Source of the DNA: a virus
Strand: one strand, 5' to 3'
Virus record (IMG/VR): IMGVR_UViG_3300022865_000056
Span: 1 to 20,116 of that record
DNA length: 20,116 bases
Each line of letters opens with the position of its first letter. Within the stretch, counting starts at the first letter, position 1. A program made the translations under genes and the position numbers. This document shows, piece by piece, positions 7,342-15,499 of the stretch. The notes under the pieces were generated by a model. That model made no database searches and was not told the origin of the DNA. It saw only the letters and a list, made by a program, of their open reading frames with translations.

Positions 7342-10300
7342 ATGCCGTTCGGAATCGACCCTCGAAAAATAATAGAAGAAGATAATCAAGAAGAAGATAA
7401 AAAAGTTAAAGAAGCCATTAAAAAAACTTTAACTTTTGAGGAACAGATTGAAGAAAATGAAACTACTATTAGAAAGCGAAGCGACATTTCTAAAAACTTT
7501 TCTGAAGTTGATAAGGCTCTGCGTGAAGTAAACTTTGTTGAGAAAGAAGGCATGGCTGCCTGGAGAAAAGAAAAAGAAGAAACAGATCCAGAAGGATTTG
7601 AAAAATTTCAAGACTGGGAAAGTAAAACTTTATTTGGCAAACTTGGTATTGGTAAAAAATCTAAAACACTAGAACAAGAAGAAGTTAAAACTAAAGATAT
7701 TGAAAAACCTTTTGTCTTTGATGATGAAGAAGAGGGTACTGGTGGTAAAATTAAAACACAATCAAAGGGTATACCTTTTGAAAGTGAAGTAGGAATAACA
7801 GAATCAATTGGTTCTGCACTTGTTTCAGGTGCTATAAAAATTCCTAAAGGTTTCATGAATATTGGAGCATGGACCATGGATGTATTTGGAGATGAAAACA
7901 TTCCAGTGGATCAAGGTAAAGTTGCTCAGTTTGAAAATTGGTTTGATAAAACTTACATCGGTGGACTAGAAGGTTACGCTGAAGAGCGAGCACGAGCTAC
8001 TGCCGTAGGTAGACTTACAGAAATGATGGTACAGTTTTATGGAGGTTGGAAAACTGTTGGTAAAGGAGCTGAAAAAATAGCTCTTAAAGCTCAAGAAGGA
8101 ATTAACAAAGCAACTACGGCTATTAAAAAAGGAAAGTATTTAAGAACAGCCGGTAACAAAGAAGGTTACAAGTTAGCTAAAGAAGTTGAAAAATGGAATA
8201 AACTTTCAGGTAAACAAAAGTTTGTGGGAATGTTTGTAGGAGGAGGTGTAACTGGAGGGGTGATCTATGATAATTTAAATATAGGAACTTTTGGAGACAT
8301 AGAAGCATTAGATTTTTTACCCACAGGATTAGATAGAGAACAGAAAGATACAGCTAAGGAAGATGCAATGAGGATGTTCTATAACAAATTAAAATTTGCT
8401 GGTGAAATGGGTTTTCCTATTATTCCTGCAATTATTGGTGGGGGTAGAATTGGTAAAAGTATTTTAGACGGAGCAGTTAAGAGAAATGCAAATGCCGGAA
8501 AGTTTGATAAGTTTGTAGAAAAATTTGTTGCTAGACCTTTTAGATCTAGAGGACCTTTCCCAGAGAAACAGTTTCAAGCCATGCAAAGATTAGAAGGTAA
8601 AAGAACTTCAGCTAATTTATTGTCTACAGATTATCTTAGAAACCTAGATGAATTAGTTAAACAGATATCCAAGTATTCACAAGGAGCAGCTAATGCCAGT
8701 GGTATGACTACTGAAATGTCTAGTCTAATTGTAGATTTAATTAGAAAGGGTAAGCTTGGAGTTCAAAATGGTAAAGTAGTTGTTAAAGGATTTGGTGATG
8801 CAGATTTAGAAAATTTCTATCAAGCGATGACAGGTAAATTAAAAATAAAATCTGATGATGTTGTAAAATTAGTTGAACAATTAACAGGGGTCCATCAATC
8901 ATGGGCTCAATTTTTAAACACAGTGGTTCAAGGTAAAAACTTAAACGTAGCTACTAAAGAATTTACAGCTTTAATGAATGATAGAATTAGAAATACTTTA
9001 AACTCAGAGTATAAAATATTTGAACAAGGAGGCGTTAAACCTTTTGTAGAAAACGCAACGTCTAATGATGTTTTAAAAGAAGTAGCAGATATTTTTATGA
9101 GAAGTGCAAAAGCTAATGGTAAAAGATTAAGTGCAGAAGATGCTGAATTAATTGTAAAAGATATTATTAAGAATGTTAGGTTAGATAAAAATACCACGAC
9201 TCCTATATTTAAATATGAAGCATCAGACATAGCAAAAAACAAAGCATTAATAGTTAAAAACATTGGTGAAAATATAACAGGAGGGGGTAAATTTAAACCA
9301 GATGGTAAAGGAGGATTGATACAAACTAAATCAGATCTAGCTGCCTTTAATAAATTGTTTGGTAAATTTGAAAATGCTGAATCCATCATAGCTAATGTGA
9401 CAACGGATCTTGCAGAGATTGCAGCAAGAGATAGATTTTATAATGTAATTAAAGAAGGCTCTGATGAAATGATTAAAAAAGGTGAGATTGGAATTGTTTA
9501 TCCAACTTATAACTCAGCTGTAAAAGCATTTGGATTAGGGGAAGACATTATAGATGCTACTTCTGGTCTACAACTTCCACAAAAATTAGGTGAGCAAGCT
9601 TACACAGTTCCTATCAATGGAATGTTTACAACTAGAACTATTGCCGAAGGTTTAAAATACGGTGCAGCAAATAGTATGGGAAGTATAACTAAAAATATTG
9701 TTTATCAGTATGCAGTGATGCTACCTAAAGGATTGATCCAAGCTGGTAAAACAGTAGGGGGTCCTTTCACACATGCTAGAAATTTTTCATCCGGTGCAGT
9801 AACTACTGTTGCTTTAGGTAATTTTAGTTATGCTCTTAGACATCCGGGAGTTGCCATAAGATCTATGATAACCGCGTTTAATACATTACAGCCTCAACTT
9901 CTTTATAGAAATAAGCCAGGAGCTTTACGTTATATTGAAAGGGGAGGTAAACAAATTTCTTTAAGTGACAGTGAGTTTGCCGATGCTTTAAAAGGAGAAG
10001 GAGGCCAAGCATTATATAGATTTTTACTTGAAGAAGGTATGGTAAATCAAAGTGCTATCATGAGAGATGCCATAGGTTTACTTGAAGATGTAGCTAAACA
10101 AGGATTTCTAATGAAAGCTTGGAATAAATTAGGTAGAAAAACAAAAGCAGTTATAAAAGGGGCTCAAGATATGTATGTTGCAGAGGATGATATCTGGAAA
10201 ACTTGGAATTTTTTAATGGAAGATCATAAAATTGCAGGAGCTTATCAAAGAGCAATTAAGAAAAAAATTATTAATCCAGCAACAAATAAACCATACACTC

Positions 10301-11799
10301 AAATGGATATTCCAAATAGATTAGACATAATGAAAATGGCAACTCAAAACGTTAGAGAAATGTTGCCTAACTATGCATACGTATCTGAATTAGTACAAGC
10401 ATCTAGAAGATCACCATTAGGTAATTTCGTGTCATGGCCTGCAGAAATTATAAGAACTTCAACAAACATATCTATGGTATCTAAAAGAGAAATGGCTGAC
10501 CCTGTGTTTAAATTAATAGGTGCTGAAAGAGCTGCTGGTTTTGCAATGACCGTCGGTACTATAGGTCCAGCTGCAATATGGGGAGCAAGTCAGTTAGCTG
10601 GTTTTACAAAAGAAAAACTTATGGCTTTAAGAGAATTTGTTCCATACTTTTCAAAAGATAATACTTTATTACCAGTGTACGAAGATGGAAAATATAAATA
10701 CATAGATTTTAGTAGAGCATTTTTCTACGATGTAGTTACTCAACCTTTTCAAACTACTTTTACGGAAATGAATAGAAGAGAAGATGAACCGGTTATACCT
10801 TCAATAGTTATGGGTTTAACAAAAGCTCTTGGTAAATTAGTTGAACCTTTTGTATCAGAATCTATTTGGATTAGTGGTATCATGGATCTATATGCTAGAG
10901 GTGGGAAAACTAAAAGGGGCCAAGCTATATGGAATGAACGAGATTCTGAAGGAGATAAAATATTTAAGGCAATTGGACACTTAACTAAACTATATACACC
11001 GGGTTCTACTGTTCAACTTGAAAGATTATACAATGCTATTACAGGTAAAACTATTAAAGGTACACAGTATGAAGTGTCGGATGAATTACTAGGTTTGATT
11101 GGATTAAGAAAAGCACCTGTAGATATACCGAGATCTATTGAAATTATGATTGGCCAGTTTTTAAAATCTGAAAGAGATGAAAGAAAATTAATTTATGCAG
11201 GAACATTAACTGGTGATCCCGTAAAAGATGACAACAAAATTATAAGACAATTTATATTTGCTAATCAACAAAGATTAGAAACTTATGAAGTCATGAGAAG
11301 ACAATATGATGCTGCTAAAGTTTTAGGTATGAAGGAAAAAGATATAAAAGAAATATTTAAAGCTAGAGGTAACGAAGCATTATATAAAATGATTAAAACA
11401 AATAAATTTAAACCTTTTGGTATTACAGATGGAATGAAAGACGCTTATGAAAGAATGTCTGAAAAATATAACATTGAAAATCCTTTATCAAAAAGAATAA
11501 TAAAAAGATTAGAAAAAATTGAAAAGAAATTAACAAAACAAAGATTAAATAGAGAATTTAAAATAGACCCTGAAAGATATTTATTTAATGAGAAATCTAT
11601 TATAGATAGAGGAATAGAATTGTTTAAACAAGATGACAAACCTGCATTACCAGAAGGATTTAGTAAGCTACCAGACACACCACAACCTGTGGTAAATAAT
11701 GCACAAATGACACAGAATGTTGACCCTATAACTAACTTGACACAAACAGAAGAAGCGTTATTATCGCCAACTGAAAAGGTAATTGCGAGTAGGACTTAA
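7342..11799 (+). CDS. Giant internal virion / DNA-ejection protein candidate, 1485 aa
   Basis: This gene has the best ribosome site of the structural region (AGGAGG, 7332-7337). Residues 1-140 are highly charged, rich in Glu and Lys, and probably coiled coil. Hydrophobic Gly-rich patches occur near 293-312 (VGMFVGGGVTGGVIYDNL), 356-366 (FPIIPAIIGGG), 821-843 and 1064-1088 (AAGFAMTVGTIGPAAIWGA). These could insert in a membrane. The rest is mostly long helical segments. The C-terminus is basic coiled coil (about 1375-1405), followed by a proline/asparagine-rich tail ending in LTQTEEALLSPTEKVIASRT. Size, position (last structural gene before lysis) and alternating helices with hydrophobic patches resemble T7 gp16-type ejection proteins. 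I find no lytic transglycosylase motif, so the comparison is by context only. The stop overlaps the holin-like ATG. Confidence 0.6.
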   Translation: MPFGIDPRKIIEEDNQEEDKKVKEAIKKTLTFEEQIEENETTIRKRSDISKNFSEVDKALREVNFVEKEGMAAWRKEKEETDPEGFEKFQDWESKTLFGKLGIGKKSKTLEQEEVKTKDIEKPFVFDDEEEGTGGKIKTQSKGIPFESEVGITESIGSALVSGAIKIPKGFMNIGAWTMDVFGDENIPVDQGKVAQFENWFDKTYIGGLEGYAEERARATAVGRLTEMMVQFYGGWKTVGKGAEKIALKAQEGINKATTAIKKGKYLRTAGNKEGYKLAKEVEKWNKLSGKQKFVGMFVGGGVTGGVIYDNLNIGTFGDIEALDFLPTGLDREQKDTAKEDAMRMFYNKLKFAGEMGFPIIPAIIGGGRIGKSILDGAVKRNANAGKFDKFVEKFVARPFRSRGPFPEKQFQAMQRLEGKRTSANLLSTDYLRNLDELVKQISKYSQGAANASGMTTEMSSLIVDLIRKGKLGVQNGKVVVKGFGDADLENFYQAMTGKLKIKSDDVVKLVEQLTGVHQSWAQFLNTVVQGKNLNVATKEFTALMNDRIRNTLNSEYKIFEQGGVKPFVENATSNDVLKEVADIFMRSAKANGKRLSAEDAELIVKDIIKNVRLDKNTTTPIFKYEASDIAKNKALIVKNIGENITGGGKFKPDGKGGLIQTKSDLAAFNKLFGKFENAESIIANVTTDLAEIAARDRFYNVIKEGSDEMIKKGEIGIVYPTYNSAVKAFGLGEDIIDATSGLQLPQKLGEQAYTVPINGMFTTRTIAEGLKYGAANSMGSITKNIVYQYAVMLPKGLIQAGKTVGGPFTHARNFSSGAVTTVALGNFSYALRHPGVAIRSMITAFNTLQPQLLYRNKPGALRYIERGGKQISLSDSEFADALKGEGGQALYRFLLEEGMVNQSAIMRDAIGLLEDVAKQGFLMKAWNKLGRKTKAVIKGAQDMYVAEDDIWKTWNFLMEDHKIAGAYQRAIKKKIINPATNKPYTQMDIPNRLDIMKMATQNVREMLPNYAYVSELVQASRRSPLGNFVSWPAEIIRTSTNISMVSKREMADPVFKLIGAERAAGFAMTVGTIGPAAIWGASQLAGFTKEKLMALREFVPYFSKDNTLLPVYEDGKYKYIDFSRAFFYDVVTQPFQTTFTEMNRREDEPVIPSIVMGLTKALGKLVEPFVSESIWISGIMDLYARGGKTKRGQAIWNERDSEGDKIFKAIGHLTKLYTPGSTVQLERLYNAITGKTIKGTQYEVSDELLGLIGLRKAPVDIPRSIEIMIGQFLKSERDERKLIYAGTLTGDPVKDDNKIIRQFIFANQQRLETYEVMRRQYDAAKVLGMKEKDIKEIFKARGNEALYKMIKTNKFKPFGITDGMKDAYERMSEKYNIENPLSKRIIKRLEKIEKKLTKQRLNREFKIDPERYLFNEKSIIDRGIELFKQDDKPALPEGFSKLPDTPQPVVNNAQMTQNVDPITNLTQTEEALLSPTEKVIASRT

Positions 11800-11990
11800 T
11801 GGCTAAAAATATTGCACTAACAAAAATAGAATCACATGAAAAACTGTGTAGAATTATGCAAAAACAAACTCATGACAAAATTAAATCAATAGAAAATCAA
11901 ATAAGTAGAATTGAAACTATTCTACTGACATCTGTCGGAGCTTTGATCACCGGTATGGCCGGAATGATCTACATGTTAATCATAAAATAG
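11799..11990 (+). CDS. Small XhlA-like membrane protein, probable holin
   Basis: A 63-aa protein sharing one base with the stop of the giant gene (TAATG). Residues 8-40 form a charged amphipathic helix (KIESHEKLCRIMQKQ, IKSIENQISRIETI) and residues 41-62 are a single membrane helix (ILLTSVGALITGMAGMIYML), ending in a Lys. This order, a cytoplasmic coiled coil followed by one C-terminal membrane segment, is that of XhlA-type lysis accessory proteins and some small holins. The M15 endolysin gene starts eight bases downstream, which supports a lysis role. The sequence alone cannot tell a holin from an endolysin-activating membrane protein. Confidence 0.65.
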   Translation: MAKNIALTKIESHEKLCRIMQKQTHDKIKSIENQISRIETILLTSVGALITGMAGMIYMLIIK

Positions 11991-11997
11991 GAGAGTC

Positions 11998-12492
11998 ATG
12001 AAACTTTCGAAAAATTTTCACTTATCAGAGATGATTAAGTCCCAGACAGCGACCAGGATGGGCCTTAACAACATTCCAGGGGAGCAACATACAGAAAACC
12101 TAAGATTGCTTTGTGAGAGGGTCCTACAGCCGATTAGGAGTCACTATAATAAAGTAGTTACGGTTTCTAGCGGATATAGAGATATTATTTTAAACAGGCG
12201 CCTTGGATCTTCAGATTCATCACAGCACTGTCAAGGGATGGCGGCAGATATAGAAATATTTGATTTACCCAATAATGAATTATCAGATTGGGTTAAAGAA
12301 AACCTTATGTTTGACCAATTAATATTAGAGTACTTTGATCCATCAGAAGGCCCAAATTCAGGGTGGGTTCATATTTCTTATAATCCGACTATATCTTTAA
12401 ATCGTAAGGAGTATTTGATTGCTTTTAAAAAAAATGGTAAGATTGAGTACAAACCAATTTTAGGTTTAAGTACAGATAGATATGTCAAATAA
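11998..12492 (+). CDS. Peptidase M15 family endolysin
   Basis: A 164-aa zinc peptidase of the M15 type (Peptidase_M15_3-like) that would cut peptide bonds in cell-wall cross-links at lysis. The zinc ligands are visible: H77 and D84 in SSQHCQGMAADIEIF, and H125 in GWVHIS. The substrate-pocket SSGYR is at 57-61. The N-terminus NFHLSEMIKSQTATRMGL is the usual beginning of the family. The length fits a single catalytic domain with no separate wall-binding domain and no signal peptide, so release through the preceding holin-like protein is expected. The ribosome site AGGAGAG (11989-11995) is good. Arginine codons in the first half are mostly AGG, whereas the neighbours use AGA, which suggests a different recent history for this segment. 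Confidence 0.85.
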   Translation: MKLSKNFHLSEMIKSQTATRMGLNNIPGEQHTENLRLLCERVLQPIRSHYNKVVTVSSGYRDIILNRRLGSSDSSQHCQGMAADIEIFDLPNNELSDWVKENLMFDQLILEYFDPSEGPNSGWVHISYNPTISLNRKEYLIAFKKNGKIEYKPILGLSTDRYVK

Positions 12493-12506
12493 AAAGATTT
12501 AGTAGG

Positions 12507-13079
12507 ATGACTTTAGAAGAAAAAAAATTAATAAAAAAAGAACTTTCTAGAAAATGGTATCTTAAAAATAAAGAATTAGTTATAGCTAGATCTAAAAAAT
12601 GGCATCAAAAAAATAAAGAAAAATCTAAGGAATATTATTCTAAATATCAAAAAAGTAAAAAAGGTTTATTAACTAAAAAAAGATATAGAGATAATAACCC
12701 TGAAAAAATAAAAGAATATTTATTGGAAAATAAAGATAGAATTCGAAAACAACAAAACATTAGAGAAAATTTTAGAAGAAAAAATGATATTAATTTTTGT
12801 TTAACAAAAAGATTGAGAAGAAGGTCATGGGGCGCATTAAATGGTATAGATAAATCTAAAAAAACTATGGAATTATTAGGATGTACAACAGAAGAATTTA
12901 AAAAATATTTAGAATCTAAATTTACAAAAGGAATGACTTTTGATAAAATACACATAGATCATATAAAACCATGCGCTACCTTTGATTTGACTAAACCTGG
13001 AGAACAAGAAAAATGCTTTCATTACAGTAACTTCCAGCCTTTATGGCCTATTGATAATTTAAGGAAAGGTGCTAAATAA
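12507..13079 (+). CDS. HNH endonuclease, homing-type
   Basis: A 190-aa, very lysine-rich protein. The C-terminal 70 residues are a phage-type HNH nuclease: MELLGCTTEEFKKYLESKF (121-139), then IHIDHIKPC with D151-H152, and FHYSNFQPLW with N175, followed by N184 and K187. Residues 15-90 consist of degenerate repeats of the form W/Y-x-x-x-N-K-E (KWYLKNKE, KWHQKNKE, YRDNNPEK, YLLENKDR), a DNA-binding style seen in similar nucleases. It is a free-standing homing-type enzyme, or it could serve packaging; I favour homing because it sits between the lysis and helicase genes as an extra unit. AGG directly abuts the ATG, so initiation is probably weak or uses another signal. Confidence 0.8.
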   Translation: MTLEEKKLIKKELSRKWYLKNKELVIARSKKWHQKNKEKSKEYYSKYQKSKKGLLTKKRYRDNNPEKIKEYLLENKDRIRKQQNIRENFRRKNDINFCLTKRLRRRSWGALNGIDKSKKTMELLGCTTEEFKKYLESKFTKGMTFDKIHIDHIKPCATFDLTKPGEQEKCFHYSNFQPLWPIDNLRKGAK

Positions 13080-13109
13080 AATCCCAGCGCGCCACGTGTG
13101 TATATCCTA

Positions 13110-14540
13110 CTAAATCCATGACTTTAATTCTTCTCCTAATACTTCAGAAGCAATATCAATCTTTTTACGTAAAGCTTTAACAATCTTTTCATCGACCGTA
13201 TCTTCAGCATTAATATCAACATACGTTACCGGTTTTTTCTGACCTATTCGGTGAGCACGGTCTTCGGACTGTAATCTTTTCTCCAAGTCATATCCGTTAG
13301 AATAGTAAATAACGGTGTTTGCAGCAGTCAAAGTAATGCCATAGCCGCCCGTAGAGGGTGTGCCAACAAAAAACCGACACTTAGGGTCGTCTTGAAATTT
13401 CTTAATATTCGGTTGTCTATCTTCTTTAGGCGTTAGCCCATAATAATCAACCACGGATCCCGGACTATAAACTTTTTCTATTTCTTTAATTATGTTTTTA
13501 ATATCATATTGATAGTGAGCCCAAATAATTGCTTTACCTTCCATATCTTCCAACACAGTTAATAATTCTTTTATTCTATTATTTTCAATAGCTTGAGTTT
13601 GACCATTGTCATCTGTAAAATGACCACAAGTAATTTGATGCAGTCTCATTAATTGAGTTAAAGTATTAACAGTTGTACTTTGTTTACCATTTAAAATAGC
13701 TAACGCTTCTTGTTTCATTTGGTCATACAATTTACGTTGTTCTTTAGATAGACTTATTTGACGTTTAATAAATATTTTATCAGGTAAATCTAGGCAATCT
13801 TCTTTTAATACACGGTAAGAGAAAGGCTTTAATTTGTCAGATAATTCACCTAAATTTTTAAAACCATTAACTAATTGTATTTGACGGCCGGCAATGTTTG
13901 CAGTTTTCATAATAGCATATCTCATTCTAAATGAATAATAAGATTCATGATCTAAATGAAACGGATCTAAAAAATAACATTGACTAAATAAATCTAATGG
14001 ATTTTTAGTTACAGGAGAACCTGTCATAATTCTTCTATATTTAGTTTCTCTACCTAAAGATAAAATATTTTTAGTTCTATTAGCCTGCGGATTTTTAATA
14101 GTAGTCGACTCATCAATAGCCATCATAGTTTCATGACATGATAAAAATTTATTAGCAAAAGCAAAACCTTTTTCGGTACTTAAAGCTTCAACATTCATGA
14201 TAAGAATATGTAAACTTTCACCTCCACTAAATAAAGTATCTAAACTTTCTTGTTGTTTTTTAGTAATATTGGCTTGCCACAATACGGTCACATTCTCTAT
14301 ATGATCAGGTAAATGAGTTGGTAATTCATTACTATACCAAGTACCTACAACTCCTTTAGGAGCGATAATTAAAGCACCATTAACTTTACCTTTATCATAA
14401 AGCATAGCTAAATTATCAATTAATACTTTTGTTTTGCCAGTTCCCATTTCTAAGAAATAAGCATAACTTTCTTTATTCCATGACTTTTCTAATGCAGTCA
14501 TTTGATGATTGTATGGTTTTGTTTTAAATTTATAGTTCAT
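13110..14540 (-). CDS. SNF2-type helicase / ATPase
   Basis: The only minus-strand gene in the window, 476 aa from the ATG at 14540-14538. An upstream in-frame ATG at 14573 would precede the predicted transcription start, so the shorter start with AGAAAGAAG before it is chosen. Motifs in order: a Q-like YNHQMTAL (10-17), Walker A MGTGKTK (32-38), AIDES (141-145) as motif II, MTGSP (172-176) as motif III, and QSEDRAHRIGQ (424-434), the SNF2 motif VI. The protein should be an ATP-driven dsDNA translocase or branch-migration enzyme, as with T4 UvsW-like helicases, acting in recombination or fork repair. It converges with the HNH gene and diverges from the replication genes, with its own promoter. 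The 30-base convergent gap shows no clear terminator. Confidence 0.85.
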   Translation of the reverse strand: MNYKFKTKPYNHQMTALEKSWNKESYAYFLEMGTGKTKVLIDNLAMLYDKGKVNGALIIAPKGVVGTWYSNELPTHLPDHIENVTVLWQANITKKQQESLDTLFSGGESLHILIMNVEALSTEKGFAFANKFLSCHETMMAIDESTTIKNPQANRTKNILSLGRETKYRRIMTGSPVTKNPLDLFSQCYFLDPFHLDHESYYSFRMRYAIMKTANIAGRQIQLVNGFKNLGELSDKLKPFSYRVLKEDCLDLPDKIFIKRQISLSKEQRKLYDQMKQEALAILNGKQSTTVNTLTQLMRLHQITCGHFTDDNGQTQAIENNRIKELLTVLEDMEGKAIIWAHYQYDIKNIIKEIEKVYSPGSVVDYYGLTPKEDRQPNIKKFQDDPKCRFFVGTPSTGGYGITLTAANTVIYYSNGYDLEKRLQSEDRAHRIGQKKPVTYVDINAEDTVDEKIVKALRKKIDIASEVLGEELKSWI

Positions 14541-14558
14541 AATTTTTCTTCTTTCTAC

Positions 14559-14586
14559 TTGACAAGATAACATTTATAACTATATT
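14559..14586 (+). promoter_or_regulatory. Sigma70-like promoter, rightward (replication module)
   Basis: TTGACA (14559-14564, perfect consensus), a 16-base spacer and TATATT (14581-14586, five of six). The expected start is near 14593, next to the ATG at 14594. The resulting message would begin at, or almost at, its first codon. Very good hexamers in a phage suggest recognition by host polymerase early in infection; that timing is inference. Confidence 0.6.
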
Positions 14587-14591
14587 GTCAA
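14564..14591 (-). promoter_or_regulatory. Sigma70-like promoter, leftward (SNF2 helicase)
   Basis: On the minus strand: TTGACA (14591-14586, perfect consensus), a 16-base spacer, then TATCTT (14569-14564, four of six). Transcription would begin near 14557, leaving about 17 bases before the helicase ATG at 14540, with room for its AGAAAGAAG ribosome site. It overlaps the rightward promoter nearly completely, so both cannot be occupied by polymerase at the same time. Confidence 0.5.
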
Positions 14592-14593
14592 GC

Positions 14594-14950
14594 ATGAAAG
14601 AAAATAAAGTTTATGTCATTCAAACAATTGCTGGTACTGCAGAAGGTAGACCTAAAATAAATATTATGGGCGCATCAAAATATGGTGAGTTTGTTTTTTT
14701 ATTACCGGAACTTTCTCAAATAATATTTTCTCCTGGTCCATTAATTTTTAAACTTAGAAAAGCTTTAAAAGATTTTACGACAGAAGATCATTTATTATTA
14801 ACTGGAGATCCTGCAATTATTGGTGTGGCCTGTTCGATAGTTTCTGACATGACTAACGGTAAATACAATTTACTAAAATGGGATAAACAAGAAAGACAAT
14901 ATTATCCTATTCAAATTAACTTATATGAAAGAGGAAAGATAGATGAGTAA
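14594..14950 (+). CDS. Conserved-type phage protein of unknown function, 118 aa
   Basis: It starts at the first ATG after the divergent promoter; a TTG nine bases upstream, at 14585, lies inside the -10 region and is unlikely. No Shine-Dalgarno is present. The protein is compact and globular: VYVIQTIAGTAEG (6-18), INIMGASKYGEFVFLLPEL (22-40), FKLRKALKDF (52-61), LLLTGDPAIIGVACSIVSD (67-85) and a C-terminal YNLLKWDKQERQYYPIQI. The LTGDPAIIGVA loop and the LKWDKQERQYYPI ending look conserved for a family in marine podoviruses, recalled from memory and without a known activity. As the first gene of the rightward operon it may be an early protein. It overlaps the next gene by eight bases. Confidence 0.75.
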   Translation: MKENKVYVIQTIAGTAEGRPKINIMGASKYGEFVFLLPELSQIIFSPGPLIFKLRKALKDFTTEDHLLLTGDPAIIGVACSIVSDMTNGKYNLLKWDKQERQYYPIQINLYERGKIDE

Positions 14951-15497
14951 TATAGACTTTGAGAAAGACCAAACAAAAATGTTAGGGAAGACTGAAAACA
15001 TTCAGTCACTAGCAGATCAAGTGGAGAAATTAAATTTTTTAGATCAAGAAGTAGAAATACTAGAAAAAAATCTAAAACAAAAAAAGAAAGATTTTGAATA
15101 TCTATCGGGAGAAGTTATTCCAACCATGATGGCTGAGATGGGTTTGTCTCATCTTAAACTTATGGATGGTTCTTCAGTAGATGTAAAACCAAATTACAGC
15201 GCAAACATTACTATTGCTAATAGAGATGCTGCGTTTAACTGGCTTCGTAACAATGGACTAGGAGATATAATCAAAAACGAGATATCCGTATCTTTTGGTC
15301 GCAACGAGGATAACAAGGCCGCTGATTATGCGAACCTTGCAGCAGAGCGTGGGTATCAACCAACACAAAAGTTGAAGGTTGAGCCCATGACTCTCAAAGC
15401 GCTAGTTCGGGAGCGTATTGAAAACGGCAAAGAAATGCCTACCGAGCTTTTCAACGTATTCGTTGGAAATAAAACAACAATAAAAAGGAAACAATAA
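14943..15497 (+). CDS. Coiled-coil phage protein in replication module, 184 aa
   Basis: The ATG has GAGG (14931-14934) eight bases upstream and overlaps the previous gene by eight bases. Residues 20-55 form a charged coiled coil (QSLADQVEKLNFLDQEVEIL), followed by EVIPTMMAEMGLSHLKLMDG (57-76), a beta segment (VDVKPNYSANITI), and AAFNWLRNNGLGDIIKNEIS (96-115). The C-terminal domain holds EPMTLKALVRERIENG and ends with the basic KTTIKRKQ. The family looks familiar from marine podovirus replication clusters, but I know no demonstrated activity. Position between the 118-aa protein and a possible ssDNA-binding protein suggests a nucleic-acid role. Bases of about 15230-15480 use CGT, CGC and CGG arginine codons and GAG, unlike the AGA/GAA-rich first half and its neighbours. 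Confidence 0.75.
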   Translation: MSNIDFEKDQTKMLGKTENIQSLADQVEKLNFLDQEVEILEKNLKQKKKDFEYLSGEVIPTMMAEMGLSHLKLMDGSSVDVKPNYSANITIANRDAAFNWLRNNGLGDIIKNEISVSFGRNEDNKAADYANLAAERGYQPTQKLKVEPMTLKALVRERIENGKEMPTELFNVFVGNKTTIKRKQ

Positions 15498-15499
15498 AC

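Larger units (their letters stand above)
14558..14592. repeat. 8-bp inverted repeat framing the divergent promoter
   Basis: CTTGACAA (14558-14565) and its exact reverse complement TTGTCAAG (14585-14592) are separated by 19 bases. Each arm holds the -35 hexamer of one promoter and overlaps the -10 region of the opposite one. The symmetry may simply come from two matching promoters, or it may be an operator for a dimeric repressor. Confidence 0.8.

Noticed and set aside
8928-9389. 153-aa open frame on the minus strand opposite the giant gene
   Set aside because: It is a shadow of the 1485-aa gene. Its composition is hydrophobic low-complexity typical of antisense AT-rich DNA, and it has no motif or ribosome site.
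13080-13109. Bidirectional terminator between the convergent HNH and SNF2 genes
   Set aside because: GCGCGC and CACGTG are only short palindromes. No stem of useful length with T-tracts on either side is present.
14541-14573. Longer start (ATG at 14573) for the minus-strand helicase
   Set aside because: It would begin upstream of the predicted transcription start and inside the promoter, has no ribosome site, and the extra 11 residues do not look like part of the helicase fold.
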